This document shows, in pieces, positions 43,566 through 53,120 of a stretch of 64,000 nucleotides of DNA (its first letter is position 1; each line of letters begins with the position of its first letter). Location of the stretch: contig NZ_KE161030.1 in assembly GCF_000412335.2 (NCBI RefSeq), forward strand, positions 4,267,915 through 4,331,914, read 5' to 3'. The translations under genes and the position numbers were made by a program. Source of the DNA: Cedecea davisae DSM 4568. GTDB lineage: Bacteria > Pseudomonadota > Gammaproteobacteria > Enterobacterales > Enterobacteriaceae. The notes beneath the pieces are model-generated. The model made no database searches. It worked only from the letters and a program-made list of their open reading frames with translations, and was not told the DNA's origin.

Positions 43566-43882
43566 TTTTTCGGTACTACTAAGACAATTCGTTGATGATA
43601 AACCCGCCCGATAACAACCTGCTGTGGCGGGACATGAACTGAAACCTCATAAGCGTGAGTGCGAGAATCAGACTAAAAATTATCTCAACACTCAAGGGGG
43701 TTTGGCAACCGAATAAATCACCACCGCCCGGCTCGGGGCGAAAAGCGTGCTTCGGCTTCCCGGCCGCAGGTTCTCTTTACCCTGCCTCCCGAAACGGTAC
43801 ACCTTGTAAGCTAATTCCTCTCTGCCGTCAAACACCTGGCGTCCGTTTAGCAGAAAAATACCCGGACTGGAGAAGAAACGCG
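43566..43882. other. aroK-hofQ intergenic region, no gene seen
   Basis: 317 bp between the aroK start and the hofQ stop, both minus strand. It must contain the aroK promoter(s) and the end of the hof transcript. I see GC-rich short hairpin potential near 43727-43740 (CCGCCCGGCTCGGGGCG) but no convincing terminator, and an 89-codon plus-strand frame that looks random. Confidence 0.6.
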
Positions 43883-45130
43883 CTAGGGCGCGGCAATCAG
43901 TCTTGGGGTGATAAACACCACTAATTCCCGACGTTGGCGTTTTTTACCCTCATGCTGGAACAATTGGCCAATAAGGGGAATATTGCCCAACAGCGGCACG
44001 CTATCACGGGTGTTATTGCTCTGCTGCTGGAAGATCCCGCCCAGCGCCAGGGTCTCGCCATCCTGCACCTCCACCTGTGTTTCAATTTCCTGTTTATCGA
44101 TAGTCAGCACTTCGCCATCCACATGCTGGATGCTGCGGCCTGGCATATTTTGGCTAATGCGTAATTTCAGGCGAATACTGCCGTGCTGGCTAATGGTCGG
44201 CGTCACCTCCATCCCCAGCACCGCTTCTTTAAATTCCACTGAAGTGGCTTCATTTTTACCGTTTGAGACCTGGTAGGGAATTTCGGTACCCTGCTTAATA
44301 CTGGCCGACTGCTGGTGCGCAACCAGCAGACGCGGGCTGGCGATAATCTCCAACTGATGCTGCTGTTCAAGTGCGCTAAGCTCCAGCTCCAGCATGCGGC
44401 CATTCAGCCGCCCGATGTTAAAACCAAGCGTAGTGGTTGCCGCCGCAAACGCCAGGTTGCTGGAGACGGTTGTCGGCTGATACAGACCGGGCGCGCTTTC
44501 TGCCTCGGCTGCGCTCCACTTCACGCCAAGCTCTCGCAGCTTCTCCCGATTGATGGTGACAATATGCGCCGATAGCTCCACCTGCCCCATCGGCACGTCC
44601 ATGTCGGCTACCCAGGCGGCAATTTGCTTTTGCGCCTGTTTGTTGTCCCTCACAACCAGCCGATTGGTGCGCTTATCAACGGTTACGTTGCCGCGCGGCC
44701 CAAGCAATTTTTCTCCGCTGCCTTTGAGCCCTGCCGCCAGTTCCACAACGTCCGCATAGCGTGGCATATAAACTTGTTGCACTAACGGCTGCTCAAGTGC
44801 TCTCTGTTTGCGTGTCGCCTCCTGCTGGGCCCGCAGCATAGCCGGGTCCTGCTTTGGCTGGATCTGTAACACATTCCCCACTTTTGAAGCGCTAAGATCT
44901 GCCAGCTTGATCATCAGTTGAAACGCCTGCTCCCACGGAACCTCAACCAGGTGCAGAGAGAGCTTGCCCTGCACGCCAGGGGCTACCACGACGTTCAGCT
45001 TCTGCTGCTCTGCCAGCATCTGCAACACCTGAACAACCGGAGCTTCATCAATCATGAGCGTCACGGTTTTAGTTGCCCAGCCCGCCAGCGGCAATAGCGC
45101 CAGCGCGAATACTGCGACGATCCTTATCAT
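43883..45130 (-). CDS. hofQ: HofQ, secretin-like outer-membrane protein of DNA utilisation
   Basis: 415 residues (E. coli 412), starting (M)IRIVAVFALALLPLAGWA, a signal peptide, with GGGAGGAA before the ATG. N-terminal STN/N0-type domain (VTLMIDEAPVVQVLQMLAEQQKL), an N1 domain, then the secretin core (about 180-415, VEFKEAVLGMEVTP and VPLLGNIPLIGQLF). It is homologous to PilQ/ComE and is expected to form the outer-membrane pore for DNA uptake used in E. coli for growth on DNA. It overlaps hofP by 62 bp. Confidence 0.94.
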   Translation of the reverse strand: MIRIVAVFALALLPLAGWATKTVTLMIDEAPVVQVLQMLAEQQKLNVVVAPGVQGKLSLHLVEVPWEQAFQLMIKLADLSASKVGNVLQIQPKQDPAMLRAQQEATRKQRALEQPLVQQVYMPRYADVVELAAGLKGSGEKLLGPRGNVTVDKRTNRLVVRDNKQAQKQIAAWVADMDVPMGQVELSAHIVTINREKLRELGVKWSAAEAESAPGLYQPTTVSSNLAFAAATTTLGFNIGRLNGRMLELELSALEQQHQLEIIASPRLLVAHQQSASIKQGTEIPYQVSNGKNEATSVEFKEAVLGMEVTPTISQHGSIRLKLRISQNMPGRSIQHVDGEVLTIDKQEIETQVEVQDGETLALGGIFQQQSNNTRDSVPLLGNIPLIGQLFQHEGKKRQRRELVVFITPRLIAAP

Positions 45131-45455
45131 TGATTCCTCCCGGTAAACTCCAGTGGTAGTAACTTGCTTCGCACGGCCCGCTCAGGGATGCGGTTACCCG
45201 CTGCCCGGCAATCGCCAAAACCCGAACGCCCGGCTCAAGCTCCTGCCCCGTGCGCACTCTGCGCCATTGCTGCGCTGGCAGGCCAAGCAGCGCCATACTG
45301 TTTCCCGGCTGATAAAACACGCCGCGTAATTGCCAGCGGTCAAGGCGCTTCAACAGCGCCTCACAGGGGGATGAAAGTGCGATAAATGGATTTCGTGGCT
45401 GCGCATATGAAACCGAGCACAGGAGCAGAACTAAAAGCCCGCTAGCTGCTTTCAT
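45069..45455 (-). CDS. hofP: HofP, PilP-like protein
   Basis: 128 residues: a signal-like N-terminus (MKAASGLLVLLLCSVSYAQPRNPF), then a small beta domain resembling pilotin-type PilP (WQLRGVFYQPGNSMALL, WRRVRTGQELEPGVRV). The last 20 or so residues are read from the same DNA as the start of hofQ in another frame and look unlike a conserved domain, so the gene may have lost its original stop. Role inferred from its hof neighbours. Confidence 0.8.
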   Translation of the reverse strand: MKAASGLLVLLLCSVSYAQPRNPFIALSSPCEALLKRLDRWQLRGVFYQPGNSMALLGLPAQQWRRVRTGQELEPGVRVLAIAGQRVTASLSGPCEASYYHWSLPGGINDKDRRSIRAGAIAAGGLGN

Positions 45456-45912
45456 CGATGAACTCCAGCGTCAGCACGACTCTGACCCGCTCTCCGGCTG
45501 CGCCTAATTCGAAAGCAGGCAGCCTTAGCCGCTGGTAGCCCGCCAGTTGCTGAAAGAGTGCCGGGACTTTTCGCCACGGCAGCAAAATCTCCAGCAAAGA
45601 GTGTTTTATGCCCGGTTGCCATTTCACCAATCTTCCTCCCGACTGCCTGACCGCCTCCATCGCTGAAAACGGCTCTGCCGGAGCAGCGGCAGGCAGGGGG
45701 TCAATGTCTGGTAATGTTGCAATGCTTTTTTGCCGCGCCGCAGTCTGCTGCGCGGCCTGCTGGCATTGCGATATCAGCTCAAGCCTCAAGTGCCGCTGGG
45801 GCTGAACCAGCAGCCATTGGCAGATAAAAACCACGGTGAGCAGGCAAACCAGCAGGGCGGAGATACGCAGGCCGAAATACCTGCCGGGAAGCCGTTTAAG
45901 GTAGCGGTTCAC
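45442..45912 (-). CDS. hofO: HofO, PilO-like protein
   Basis: 156 residues with one N-terminal membrane segment (about 15-35, FGLRISALLVCLLTVVFICQWLL) and a periplasmic domain including a Gln-rich helix (ISQCQQAAQQTAARQK). It corresponds to PilO of type IV pilus alignment complexes. It overlaps hofN by 17 bp and hofP by 14 bp, so the five hof genes are translated as one chain. Confidence 0.85.
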   Translation of the reverse strand: MNRYLKRLPGRYFGLRISALLVCLLTVVFICQWLLVQPQRHLRLELISQCQQAAQQTAARQKSIATLPDIDPLPAAAPAEPFSAMEAVRQSGGRLVKWQPGIKHSLLEILLPWRKVPALFQQLAGYQRLRLPAFELGAAGERVRVVLTLEFIDESS

Positions 45913-46450
45913 TCGCTTCTCCTTCCGGCTCTAAGATGAAATTAAAGGAAACGCCCTTATTTTCCTCGTCGCGTAACTCCCCGGGTTTAATCGTAAAATT
46001 CCCCGGCAAAGCGCTAAGACTCGCCTCGAACCGGCTCAGTTCACCGGCATCCCCCGCTACGCCCTGCACGGAGACCTTGCTGTTGCGCCAGCTCAGGCTT
46101 AGAAGCCAGCTGTTTTCCGGCAGCCCGGCCGCCAGCGCGTTAAGCACCTTTTCCCAGCGGGAAATATTTGCCCTTACAGCCTCTGCGACCCGCAGCCGCT
46201 CCCGCAACTGTTGAGACTCTTTAAGCGCACGCTGGCGGCTTTGCAGCAGCACCTGCAACGTCTGCTGCTGCAAAGCCATACTGCTGGCCTGAACACGCAG
46301 CAGGCTAACCTCCAGCTTCAGCAGTTGCGTATGCCAGGCCGCCAGGGTAAGAACCAATAACATGCCGAGCAGCATGGTTCCGCCCCACAGTCTCAATCTC
46401 CGCTGCCGCCTTTGGCTGCGCCACGGCAGCAGGTTGATAAGCGCCGCCAT
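45896..46450 (-). CDS. hofN: HofN, PilN-like protein
   Basis: 184 residues starting MAALINLLPWRSQRRQRR; INLLPWR is the conserved PilN tail that binds PilM. One membrane segment follows (about 24-45), then a coiled-coil/periplasmic ferredoxin-like domain. It overlaps the hofM stop by one base. Confidence 0.88.
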   Translation of the reverse strand: MAALINLLPWRSQRRQRRLRLWGGTMLLGMLLVLTLAAWHTQLLKLEVSLLRVQASSMALQQQTLQVLLQSRQRALKESQQLRERLRVAEAVRANISRWEKVLNALAAGLPENSWLLSLSWRNSKVSVQGVAGDAGELSRFEASLSALPGNFTIKPGELRDEENKGVSFNFILEPEGEASEPLP

Positions 46451-47265
46451 TAGCGACTGAGCCCCAGCGCCAGACCCAGCGCGATGGTATATAGCCCGCC
46501 GTGAACCGGCAGCGGCGGCTGATGGCGTATAATCGGCTGCCAGGCATTCAGGATTTTTGCATCGGCGGGCATAGCACCGGCACCGTTCGCACGGCTAATC
46601 GCTACCTCCCCGGCGCTTACGCCCAGTTGCAGGCAGAGCGCCGCAAAATCAGCCACCTGCCGCTTATCAAGCCAGCCGGAGCGCCCCGGTTCCAGAACCG
46701 ATGCCCACAGCCAGTATCGTTCTTCTTCATGAGCTAAAAAGCGGCAATCCGCCGGATAACATGCCGCTGGCAAAGCGCTAAGCGCCTTGTCTCCGGGCGT
46801 AATGCATGCGGGAAATAATTTTGCGTTTGCCAGGCTCGCCAGCAGGTTTTTCAGATCCTGCTGGCGGGCAGCCGTTACGTTCAGCGGCTCGCCGTAATCC
46901 GGGTAGTCATAGCAAAGCTGTGAGGCGGGCATTTGCAGCTGGCGAGCCGTAGCACCGGCGATATACTTCTCCTGTGCCGACTCCTGCAGGCGGCTGTCCG
47001 GCGCGGGAACCTGCCGCTGCAAAGTGCGCTGAACGGGAAAGCCTACCCGCAAGTGATGGCGTATCGGGATCTCTTTGCGCCATGCGCTAAGCGCCTCGCA
47101 CAGCGTGCCGGGTTCGGGTAACATGCCGTCCGCAAGTCCCTGTTCCGGGAAGGGTAAAAACCACCAATGCCGCAATTGCCACCCTTGCCGGTGCCATTGC
47201 ACCGCCGCGGCGCGTACGCCCTCCGCCTGGATGTCCAGGCCAATCCGCCAACCAGGAAACATCAT
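46450..47265 (-). CDS. hofM: HofM, PilM-like actin-fold protein
   Basis: 271 residues (E. coli 259), starting with tandem ATGs (MMFPGWRIGLDIQAEGVRAA) with GGAG 9 bases upstream. The first beta hairpin RIGLDIQAEGVRAAAVQW is the actin-like ATPase phosphate-1 region of PilM. It is the cytoplasmic partner of HofN and the first gene of hofMNOPQ, divergent from mrcA across 142 bp. Confidence 0.88.
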   Translation of the reverse strand: MMFPGWRIGLDIQAEGVRAAAVQWHRQGWQLRHWWFLPFPEQGLADGMLPEPGTLCEALSAWRKEIPIRHHLRVGFPVQRTLQRQVPAPDSRLQESAQEKYIAGATARQLQMPASQLCYDYPDYGEPLNVTAARQQDLKNLLASLANAKLFPACITPGDKALSALPAACYPADCRFLAHEEERYWLWASVLEPGRSGWLDKRQVADFAALCLQLGVSAGEVAISRANGAGAMPADAKILNAWQPIIRHQPPLPVHGGLYTIALGLALGLSR

Positions 47266-47407
47266 GGTTTCGATCTCCTTATCAAGCTAGTGATGAAAGG
47301 CTCTGATCCCGAAACGGCAACGGGTATATCAAAGCTCCTGGCTTGCCTTTATACTACCGCGCGGTTGATTAGAAACTGCCCAATTGAAACCTAATGGGAA
47401 ATTTAAG

Positions 47408-49960
47408 GTGAAGTTCGTAAAGTACTTATTAATCCTTGCAGTCTGTTGCGTTCTGCTGGGAGCTGGCTCGATATTCGGCCTATACAAATACATTGAGCCG
47501 CAGCTTCCCGACGTCGCGACGTTAAGAGACGTGCGGCTGCAAATTCCAATGCAGGTTTACAGCGCTGACGGAGAGCTTATCGCCCAATACGGCGAGAAAC
47601 GTCGTATTCCGCTGACCCTGAACCAAATCCCACCGATTATGGTAAAAGCGTTCATCGCCACCGAGGACAGCCGTTTCTATGAACACCACGGCGTTGACCC
47701 GGTGGGGATTTTCCGCGCCGCCAGCGTAGCGCTCTTCTCCGGCCATGCTTCTCAGGGGGCGAGTACCATCACCCAGCAGCTGGCACGTAACTTCTTCCTT
47801 AGCCCTGAACGCACTCTGATGCGTAAGGTCAAGGAGGCGTTTCTCGCCGTGCGTATTGAGCAGATGCTGAGTAAGGATGAAATCCTTGAGCTGTATCTGA
47901 ATAAAATCTATCTCGGCTACCGCGCTTACGGCGTAGGCGCCGCCGCTCAGGTCTACTTCGGCAAGACTGTCGATCAGTTGACCCTAAGCGAGATTGCGGT
48001 GATTGCCGGGCTGCCTAAGGCGCCTTCGACATTCAACCCGCTTTACTCCATGGATCGTGCCGTCGCGCGGCGCAACGTAGTGCTCTCGCGCATGCTGAGC
48101 GAAGGCTATATCACCCAGGCGCAGTATGACGAAGCGCGTAGCCAGGCTATCGACGCCAGCTACCACACGCCGGAAATTGCTTTCTCCGCGCCTTATCTGT
48201 CCGAGCTGGTGCGCCAGGACCTGGTGGCCCGCTACGGCGATAAAGCCTATGAAGATGGCTATAAGGTTTACACCACCGTCAGCCGTAAAATTCAGCAGGG
48301 CGCGCAGGAAGCGGTTCGCAATAACGTCATGGCTTACGACATGCGCCACGGCTATCGCGGCCCGTCAAACGTGCTGTGGAAAGTGGGTGAAAGCGCGTGG
48401 GACGAGAAGAAAATCATCGACTCTCTGAAAAACCTGCCGGTTTATGGCCCGCTGTTCCCGGCAGTTGTTACCCGCGCAACGGTAGAAGAAGCCACGGCTT
48501 TACTGGCGGACGGCAGCTCCGTCTCGCTGGGTATGGAAGGCATGCGCTGGGCTCGCCCTTATCGCTCCGACACCGCTCAGGGCCCTACCCCGCGTAAAGT
48601 GACCGACGTGGTTCAGGCCGGCCAACAGATTTGGGTTCGTAAAGTTGATACCGCATGGTGGCTTGGTCAAGTGCCGGATGTTAACTCCGCGCTGGTTTCG
48701 CTTAACCCACGCGACGGTGCCGTACTGGCGCTGGTCGGCGGTTTTGACTTCAACCAGAGTAAATTTAACCGCGCTACCCAGGCGCTGCGCCAGGTAGGTT
48801 CTAACATCAAGCCGTTCCTCTACACCGCAGCGATGGATAAAGGCCTGACGCTTGCCAGCATTCTTAACGACGTGCCGATTTCGCGCTGGGATGCGGGTGC
48901 AGGCTCCGACTGGCGGCCGAAAAACTCCCCGGCGCAATATGCAGGGCCGATTCGTCTGCGCCAGGGCCTCGGCCAGTCTAAAAACGTCGTGATGGTGCGC
49001 GCGATGCGTGCGATGGGCGTAGATTACGCGGCAGAATATCTACAGCGCTTTGGCTTCCCGGCGGCAAATATCGTTCACACCGAATCACTGGCGCTGGGTT
49101 CAGCTTCATTTACGCCAATGCAGGTTGCTCGTGGCTATTCGGTAATGGCCAACGGCGGCTTCCTGGTTGATCCGTACTACATCGCCAAAATCGTCGATGA
49201 CACCGGCAATACCGTGTTTGAGGCAAAACCAAAAGTTGCCTGTGCCAGCTGCGACCTGCCTGTTATCTACGGCGACACGCCGAAATCAACGGTGCTGGAA
49301 AATCAGGATGTGGAAGACGTAGCCGTTTCGCAGACGCCGCAAAACAGCAACGTGCCGATGCCTCAGCTGGAGCAGGCGAACAAAGCGCTGGTGGAAAAAG
49401 TTCAGGGCGAAGAGTATGCCCCGCACGTGATAAATACCCCGCTGTCGTTCCTGATCAAAAGCGCGCTCAACAGTAATATTTATGGCGAACCGGGTTGGCA
49501 AGGTACTGGCTGGCGAGCGGGGCGTGACCTGAAACGCCGGGACATCGGCGGTAAAACCGGGACCACCAACAGTTCGAAAGATGCCTGGTTCTCCGGCTAC
49601 GGACCGGGTGTGGTAACTTCGGTATGGATTGGCTTTGACGATCACCGCCGCGATCTTGGCCGCACCACGGCTTCAGGCGCAATCAAAGATCAGATTTCAG
49701 GTTACGAAGGCGGCGCGAAGAGCGCTCAACCAGCCTGGGACGATTTTATGAAGGTCGCCCTTTCCGGCGTACCGGAAGAGCCGCTAACGCCACCGCCGGG
49801 AATTGTCACCGTGAATATCGACCGCAGCTCCGGTCAGTTAGCCAACGGCGGTAACAGCCGTGAGGAATACTTTATCGAGGGCACCCAGCCTACTCAGCAG
49901 GCCGTGCATGAAGTAGGCACTACGATTATCGACAATGGCGAAGAACACGAGCTGTTCTAA
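47408..49960 (+). CDS. mrcA: Penicillin-binding protein 1A
   Basis: 850 residues from GTG 47408 (MKFVKYLLILAVCCVLLGAG); a TTG eight codons upstream is in frame, but the GTG gives the E. coli length. One membrane anchor (about 5-25), a GT51 glycosyltransferase domain with Glu86 in ATEDSRFYEHHGVD, an OB-like insert, and the transpeptidase domain with Ser465 (SNIK), SKNV and KTG at 716. It polymerises and cross-links peptidoglycan. All active-site residues are intact. Confidence 0.98.
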   Translation: MKFVKYLLILAVCCVLLGAGSIFGLYKYIEPQLPDVATLRDVRLQIPMQVYSADGELIAQYGEKRRIPLTLNQIPPIMVKAFIATEDSRFYEHHGVDPVGIFRAASVALFSGHASQGASTITQQLARNFFLSPERTLMRKVKEAFLAVRIEQMLSKDEILELYLNKIYLGYRAYGVGAAAQVYFGKTVDQLTLSEIAVIAGLPKAPSTFNPLYSMDRAVARRNVVLSRMLSEGYITQAQYDEARSQAIDASYHTPEIAFSAPYLSELVRQDLVARYGDKAYEDGYKVYTTVSRKIQQGAQEAVRNNVMAYDMRHGYRGPSNVLWKVGESAWDEKKIIDSLKNLPVYGPLFPAVVTRATVEEATALLADGSSVSLGMEGMRWARPYRSDTAQGPTPRKVTDVVQAGQQIWVRKVDTAWWLGQVPDVNSALVSLNPRDGAVLALVGGFDFNQSKFNRATQALRQVGSNIKPFLYTAAMDKGLTLASILNDVPISRWDAGAGSDWRPKNSPAQYAGPIRLRQGLGQSKNVVMVRAMRAMGVDYAAEYLQRFGFPAANIVHTESLALGSASFTPMQVARGYSVMANGGFLVDPYYIAKIVDDTGNTVFEAKPKVACASCDLPVIYGDTPKSTVLENQDVEDVAVSQTPQNSNVPMPQLEQANKALVEKVQGEEYAPHVINTPLSFLIKSALNSNIYGEPGWQGTGWRAGRDLKRRDIGGKTGTTNSSKDAWFSGYGPGVVTSVWIGFDDHRRDLGRTTASGAIKDQISGYEGGAKSAQPAWDDFMKVALSGVPEEPLTPPPGIVTVNIDRSSGQLANGGNSREEYFIEGTQPTQQAVHEVGTTIIDNGEEHELF

Positions 49961-49966
49961 ACCAAA

Positions 49967-49993
49967 CAAAAGGGCCGCTTCTCGCGGCCCTTT
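49967..49993. terminator. Bidirectional terminator between mrcA and nudE
   Basis: AAAAGGGCCGC-TTCT-CGCGGCCCTTT with short A- and T-runs at the ends, between the convergent genes. Confidence 0.9.
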
Positions 49994-50012
49994 CTCATTC
50001 TCTCTTTGCTAA

Positions 50013-50573
50013 CTAGAGCCTGCCCTGTTGTTTTAACCACTCGCGCACCAGGAACAGAGCGCTGACGTTGCGCGCCTCGCTGAAGTCTTCTTCATTCAGC
50101 AAATCCAACATTTTTGCCAGCGGCCAGCGCTCCTGCACCAGCTCTTCCGGCTCGTCCCCTTCCAGCGACTCCGGGTAGAGATCCTCAGCGATAACGATGT
50201 TCATTTTGCTTGAGAAATAGGACGGCGCCATGGTCAATTTTTTCAGGAATGTCAGCTGGTTTGCACCAAAGCCAACTTCCTCTTTCAGCTCGCGGTTAGC
50301 GGCTTCAAACACCGTTTCACCCGGGTCAATCAGGCCCTTAGGGAAACCCAATTCATAGGATTCGGTGCCTACGGCGTATTCACGAATAAGGATCAGGTGG
50401 TCATCAACAATAGGCACGATCATCACCGCCTCACGCGAGGAAGGTCGCATCCGCTCGTAAACGCGGCGCACGCCATTGCTAAACTCCAGATCCACCGTTT
50501 CGACGTTAAAAAGTCGCGAACGCGCCACGGTTTCTACATGTAAAATCGTTGGTTTTTTAAGAGATTTGCTCAT
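50013..50573 (-). CDS. nudE: ADP compounds hydrolase NudE
   Basis: 186 residues. A complete Nudix box lies at 80-102 (GLIDPGETVFEAANRELKEE, then VGF), matching G-x5-E-x7-REUxEExGU. It hydrolyses ADP-ribose, Ap3A and NADH-type dinucleotides in E. coli. It is divergent from igaA over a 336-bp gap with two palindromes. Confidence 0.96.
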   Translation of the reverse strand: MSKSLKKPTILHVETVARSRLFNVETVDLEFSNGVRRVYERMRPSSREAVMIVPIVDDHLILIREYAVGTESYELGFPKGLIDPGETVFEAANRELKEEVGFGANQLTFLKKLTMAPSYFSSKMNIVIAEDLYPESLEGDEPEELVQERWPLAKMLDLLNEEDFSEARNVSALFLVREWLKQQGRL

Positions 50574-50607
50574 GTGGCTGGGATCAACAGTGAAAGAGGT
50601 AAGTTAT

Positions 50608-50625
50608 TGTGCGGCATGCCGCACA
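50608..50625. repeat. Perfect 18-bp palindrome upstream of nudE
   Basis: TGTGCGGCATGCCGCACA is fully self-complementary, 35 bp upstream of the nudE start in the nudE-igaA gap. Its strict symmetry suggests a dimeric-protein site or a leader hairpin; no regulator can be named. Confidence 0.6.
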
Positions 50626-50909
50626 TATTGCGCAACGAGCATTGGCTATTATTTACATTTTTGCAACTTGATGTTTTTCCAAAACACGTAATGCGCGCCC
50701 CTGTCAAGACAGGTAGTATGGAATAGGAATTTACTTGTATTTCAGACGAAGTCGCTTTGCTAACATTGTGTTACTGCAGGTTGTTTATTATAAAAACAGC
50801 TTAAGTTAGCACTCTCACCTGCCGATAATGATTTCTGATCTCTTAACCTTTTGAAGGGCCGATCTTTTGCCGCGCTTGATGAAAAAGACGATTGTTTGAT
50901 GGGGAAAGC
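50626..50909. other. igaA upstream region with inverted repeat
   Basis: About 280 bp of non-coding, rather AT-rich DNA. CCTGTC-AA-GACAGG (50700-50713) is a perfect 6-bp-arm inverted repeat. No gene is seen; it should hold the igaA promoter. Confidence 0.5.
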
Positions 50910-53045
50910 ATGAGCACCTTATTATTTCTGTTAGCTGCTATGCTGGCCTGCGCCCTGATTGCCGGATGGCTAATCTGGCGGAGCCTGAGGCTGCGCGCCC
51001 GGGTTCCGCGTGAACATTCGTTCCCCGGAGCCACAACCCGCAAACTGACTCCGGAAGAGCGTATTGCCGTCGAAAATTATCTTGAGCGCTATTCACGCAC
51101 CCAGGAGCTGATTGGCCCCTCAGGTGCAAGCAATCCGCCGCCAAAACTGACGCTGACCGCGCAAAGCAACACGGTTATCTCACTTACCCGCTCGATTACC
51201 CGCTACGGTCTGTCTGCCGACGACGCCAATAAATGGCGCTACTATCTGGACTCGGTTGAAGTCCATTTGCCGCCGTTCTGGGAACAGTACATTACCAACG
51301 ATAACGACGTGGAGCTTATCCGCACCAGCACCATTCCGCTGGTTATCTCTCTCAACGGCAATACGTTGCAAAATGACGCTCTGGACAGCCAGCAATACGC
51401 TATCGAAGGCTATTCCGGCACGCAGGCCTCGATTCGCGGTGAAGAAAGCGAGCAAATTGAGCTGCTGAATATTCGTCAGGAAACCGAGGAAGAGTATTCC
51501 CTGAGCCGCCCGGACGGGATCCGCGAGGCCGCGCTTATCTGCGTCGCATTCATTATGCTGTTCCTGAGTCTGGTTACGCCGCCGGTATTTCTGCCGTGGC
51601 TGCTCGGTGGTTCAGCGCTGCTGGTAGCCGCTGGTTTGTGGGGGCTGTTTGCGCCACCGGCCAAAAATGCGCTGCGCGAGATCCACTGCCTGCGCGGTAC
51701 GCCCAAACGCTGGGGGCTGTTTGGCGAGTCCAATCAGGAGCAGGTCAACAATATATCCCTCGGCATTATCGACCTTATCTATCCGCCGCACTGGCAGCCT
51801 TTTGTTACCCAGGATCTCGGGCAGAAAACCGATATTGATATCTACCTCGACCGCCACGTTGTGCGCCAGGGGCGCTTCCTCTCGCTGCATGACGAGGTGC
51901 GCAATTTCCCGCTTCAGCACTGGGTGCGCAACCTGCTGATCGCCTCCGGTGCGCTGCTGGTTCTGCTGATGATGACGCTTTGGGTGCCGCTGGAGATGCC
52001 CATCAAGCTCAGCGTTTCCTGGTTAAAAGGCGCGCAGTCCATCGAGGCAACCAGCGTTAAAGAGCTGGAGCAATACAAGCTACAGGTTGGCGACACGCTG
52101 AGAGTGAACGGCACCGGCATGTGCAACATCCATACTCCGGGCGGGTACAGTTCGCGTCAGAGCTTCCCGTTCACCCCGTTCGACTGCTCGCAAATTATCT
52201 GGAATACCGCGCGCCCTCTTCCGCTGCCGGAGTCCGAGGTCATGGACAAGGCGGTTGCGTTGACGAAGGCGGTTAGCGGGCAAATCCACCCTCAGGGCGA
52301 CGAAGCCGACAGCAAGGTTAACCCGCAGCTGGCGGATGCCATCCAGAAGTCGGGCATGGTGCTGCTGGACGATTTCGCCGGTATTGTGAAAAAGACACAG
52401 GCGCTGTGTACCGCAGAAGATGAATGTGTACGCCTGAAAAATGCGCTGGTGAATTTGGGCAACACCAAAGACTGGGACTCGCTGATAAAACGGGCAGATT
52501 CGGGCAAGCTGACCGGAGTGAACGTTCTGCTGCGGCCGGTTAGCGCCGAATCGCTGGATAATCTGGTCACGACGTCCACCGCGCCATTCTTTATTCGTGA
52601 AACCGCGCGCGCCGCGCAGTCGCTGAACAGCCCGGCGCCGGGCGGCTACGTGATAATTAATGATGAAGGTGGCGACCTTGTCGATCAGCCGCTGCCGCCG
52701 GTTTCACTGTATGACTTCCCGGCCCAGGAGCAGTGGACAGAGTTCCTTCGCCTGGCGGATATGCTGCTGCAAACGCCTTTCCACGCCGAGGGGATAATCA
52801 CCGGGGTCTATACCGATGCCAACGGCACTCAGCACGTTACCCTGCACCGTATCTCCGACACGCATAGCCTTTGGAGCTACATCAGCATTTCTCTGATGCT
52901 GATAGCGATGCTGGCATGCTTCGTCATCAATACCGTGCTGGCTATTACCCGCTATCGCCGCGCCAGCACAAGACTGGCCGAAATTCATCGCTACTACGAC
53001 AACTGCATCAACCCGACGCTGACTCCGCCATCCCTTTTGCGGTAG
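50910..53045 (+). CDS. igaA: IgaA, inner-membrane brake on the Rcs phosphorelay
   Basis: 711 residues from ATG 50910 (MSTLLFLLAAMLACALIAG, with GGGAAAGC before it), the length of E. coli YrfF/IgaA; an ATG six codons upstream is a weaker start. One N-terminal membrane segment, two cytosolic stretches around central membrane segments (about 205-255 and 340-360), a large periplasmic domain with four cysteines (FDCSQI, ALCTAEDECVRL, GMCNI) and a last membrane segment (about 655-680). It represses RcsD/RcsC signalling and is usually essential when Rcs is intact. Confidence 0.96.
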   Translation: MSTLLFLLAAMLACALIAGWLIWRSLRLRARVPREHSFPGATTRKLTPEERIAVENYLERYSRTQELIGPSGASNPPPKLTLTAQSNTVISLTRSITRYGLSADDANKWRYYLDSVEVHLPPFWEQYITNDNDVELIRTSTIPLVISLNGNTLQNDALDSQQYAIEGYSGTQASIRGEESEQIELLNIRQETEEEYSLSRPDGIREAALICVAFIMLFLSLVTPPVFLPWLLGGSALLVAAGLWGLFAPPAKNALREIHCLRGTPKRWGLFGESNQEQVNNISLGIIDLIYPPHWQPFVTQDLGQKTDIDIYLDRHVVRQGRFLSLHDEVRNFPLQHWVRNLLIASGALLVLLMMTLWVPLEMPIKLSVSWLKGAQSIEATSVKELEQYKLQVGDTLRVNGTGMCNIHTPGGYSSRQSFPFTPFDCSQIIWNTARPLPLPESEVMDKAVALTKAVSGQIHPQGDEADSKVNPQLADAIQKSGMVLLDDFAGIVKKTQALCTAEDECVRLKNALVNLGNTKDWDSLIKRADSGKLTGVNVLLRPVSAESLDNLVTTSTAPFFIRETARAAQSLNSPAPGGYVIINDEGGDLVDQPLPPVSLYDFPAQEQWTEFLRLADMLLQTPFHAEGIITGVYTDANGTQHVTLHRISDTHSLWSYISISLMLIAMLACFVINTVLAITRYRRASTRLAEIHRYYDNCINPTLTPPSLLR

Positions 53046-53060
53046 CCGTTACGGGTAAAC

Positions 53061-53099
53061 TTTGCGTACCGGGTTGTGCTACCCTGGTACGCAAATTTT
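53061..53099 (+). terminator. Hairpin downstream of igaA
   Basis: TTTGCGTACCGGGT-TGTGCT-ACCC(T)GGTACGCAAA, a 14-bp stem with one bulged T, followed by TTTTC, 15 bp after the igaA stop and 22 bp before yrfG. It is probably a terminator or attenuator between the two. Confidence 0.75.
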
Positions 53100-53120
53100 C
53101 CTCTACCGAGACTGAAACCT

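Noticed and set aside
43655..43924. Possible 89-residue gene in the aroK-hofQ gap
   Set aside because: No ribosome-binding site, no recognisable domain, and it runs into the hofQ 3' end on the other strand.
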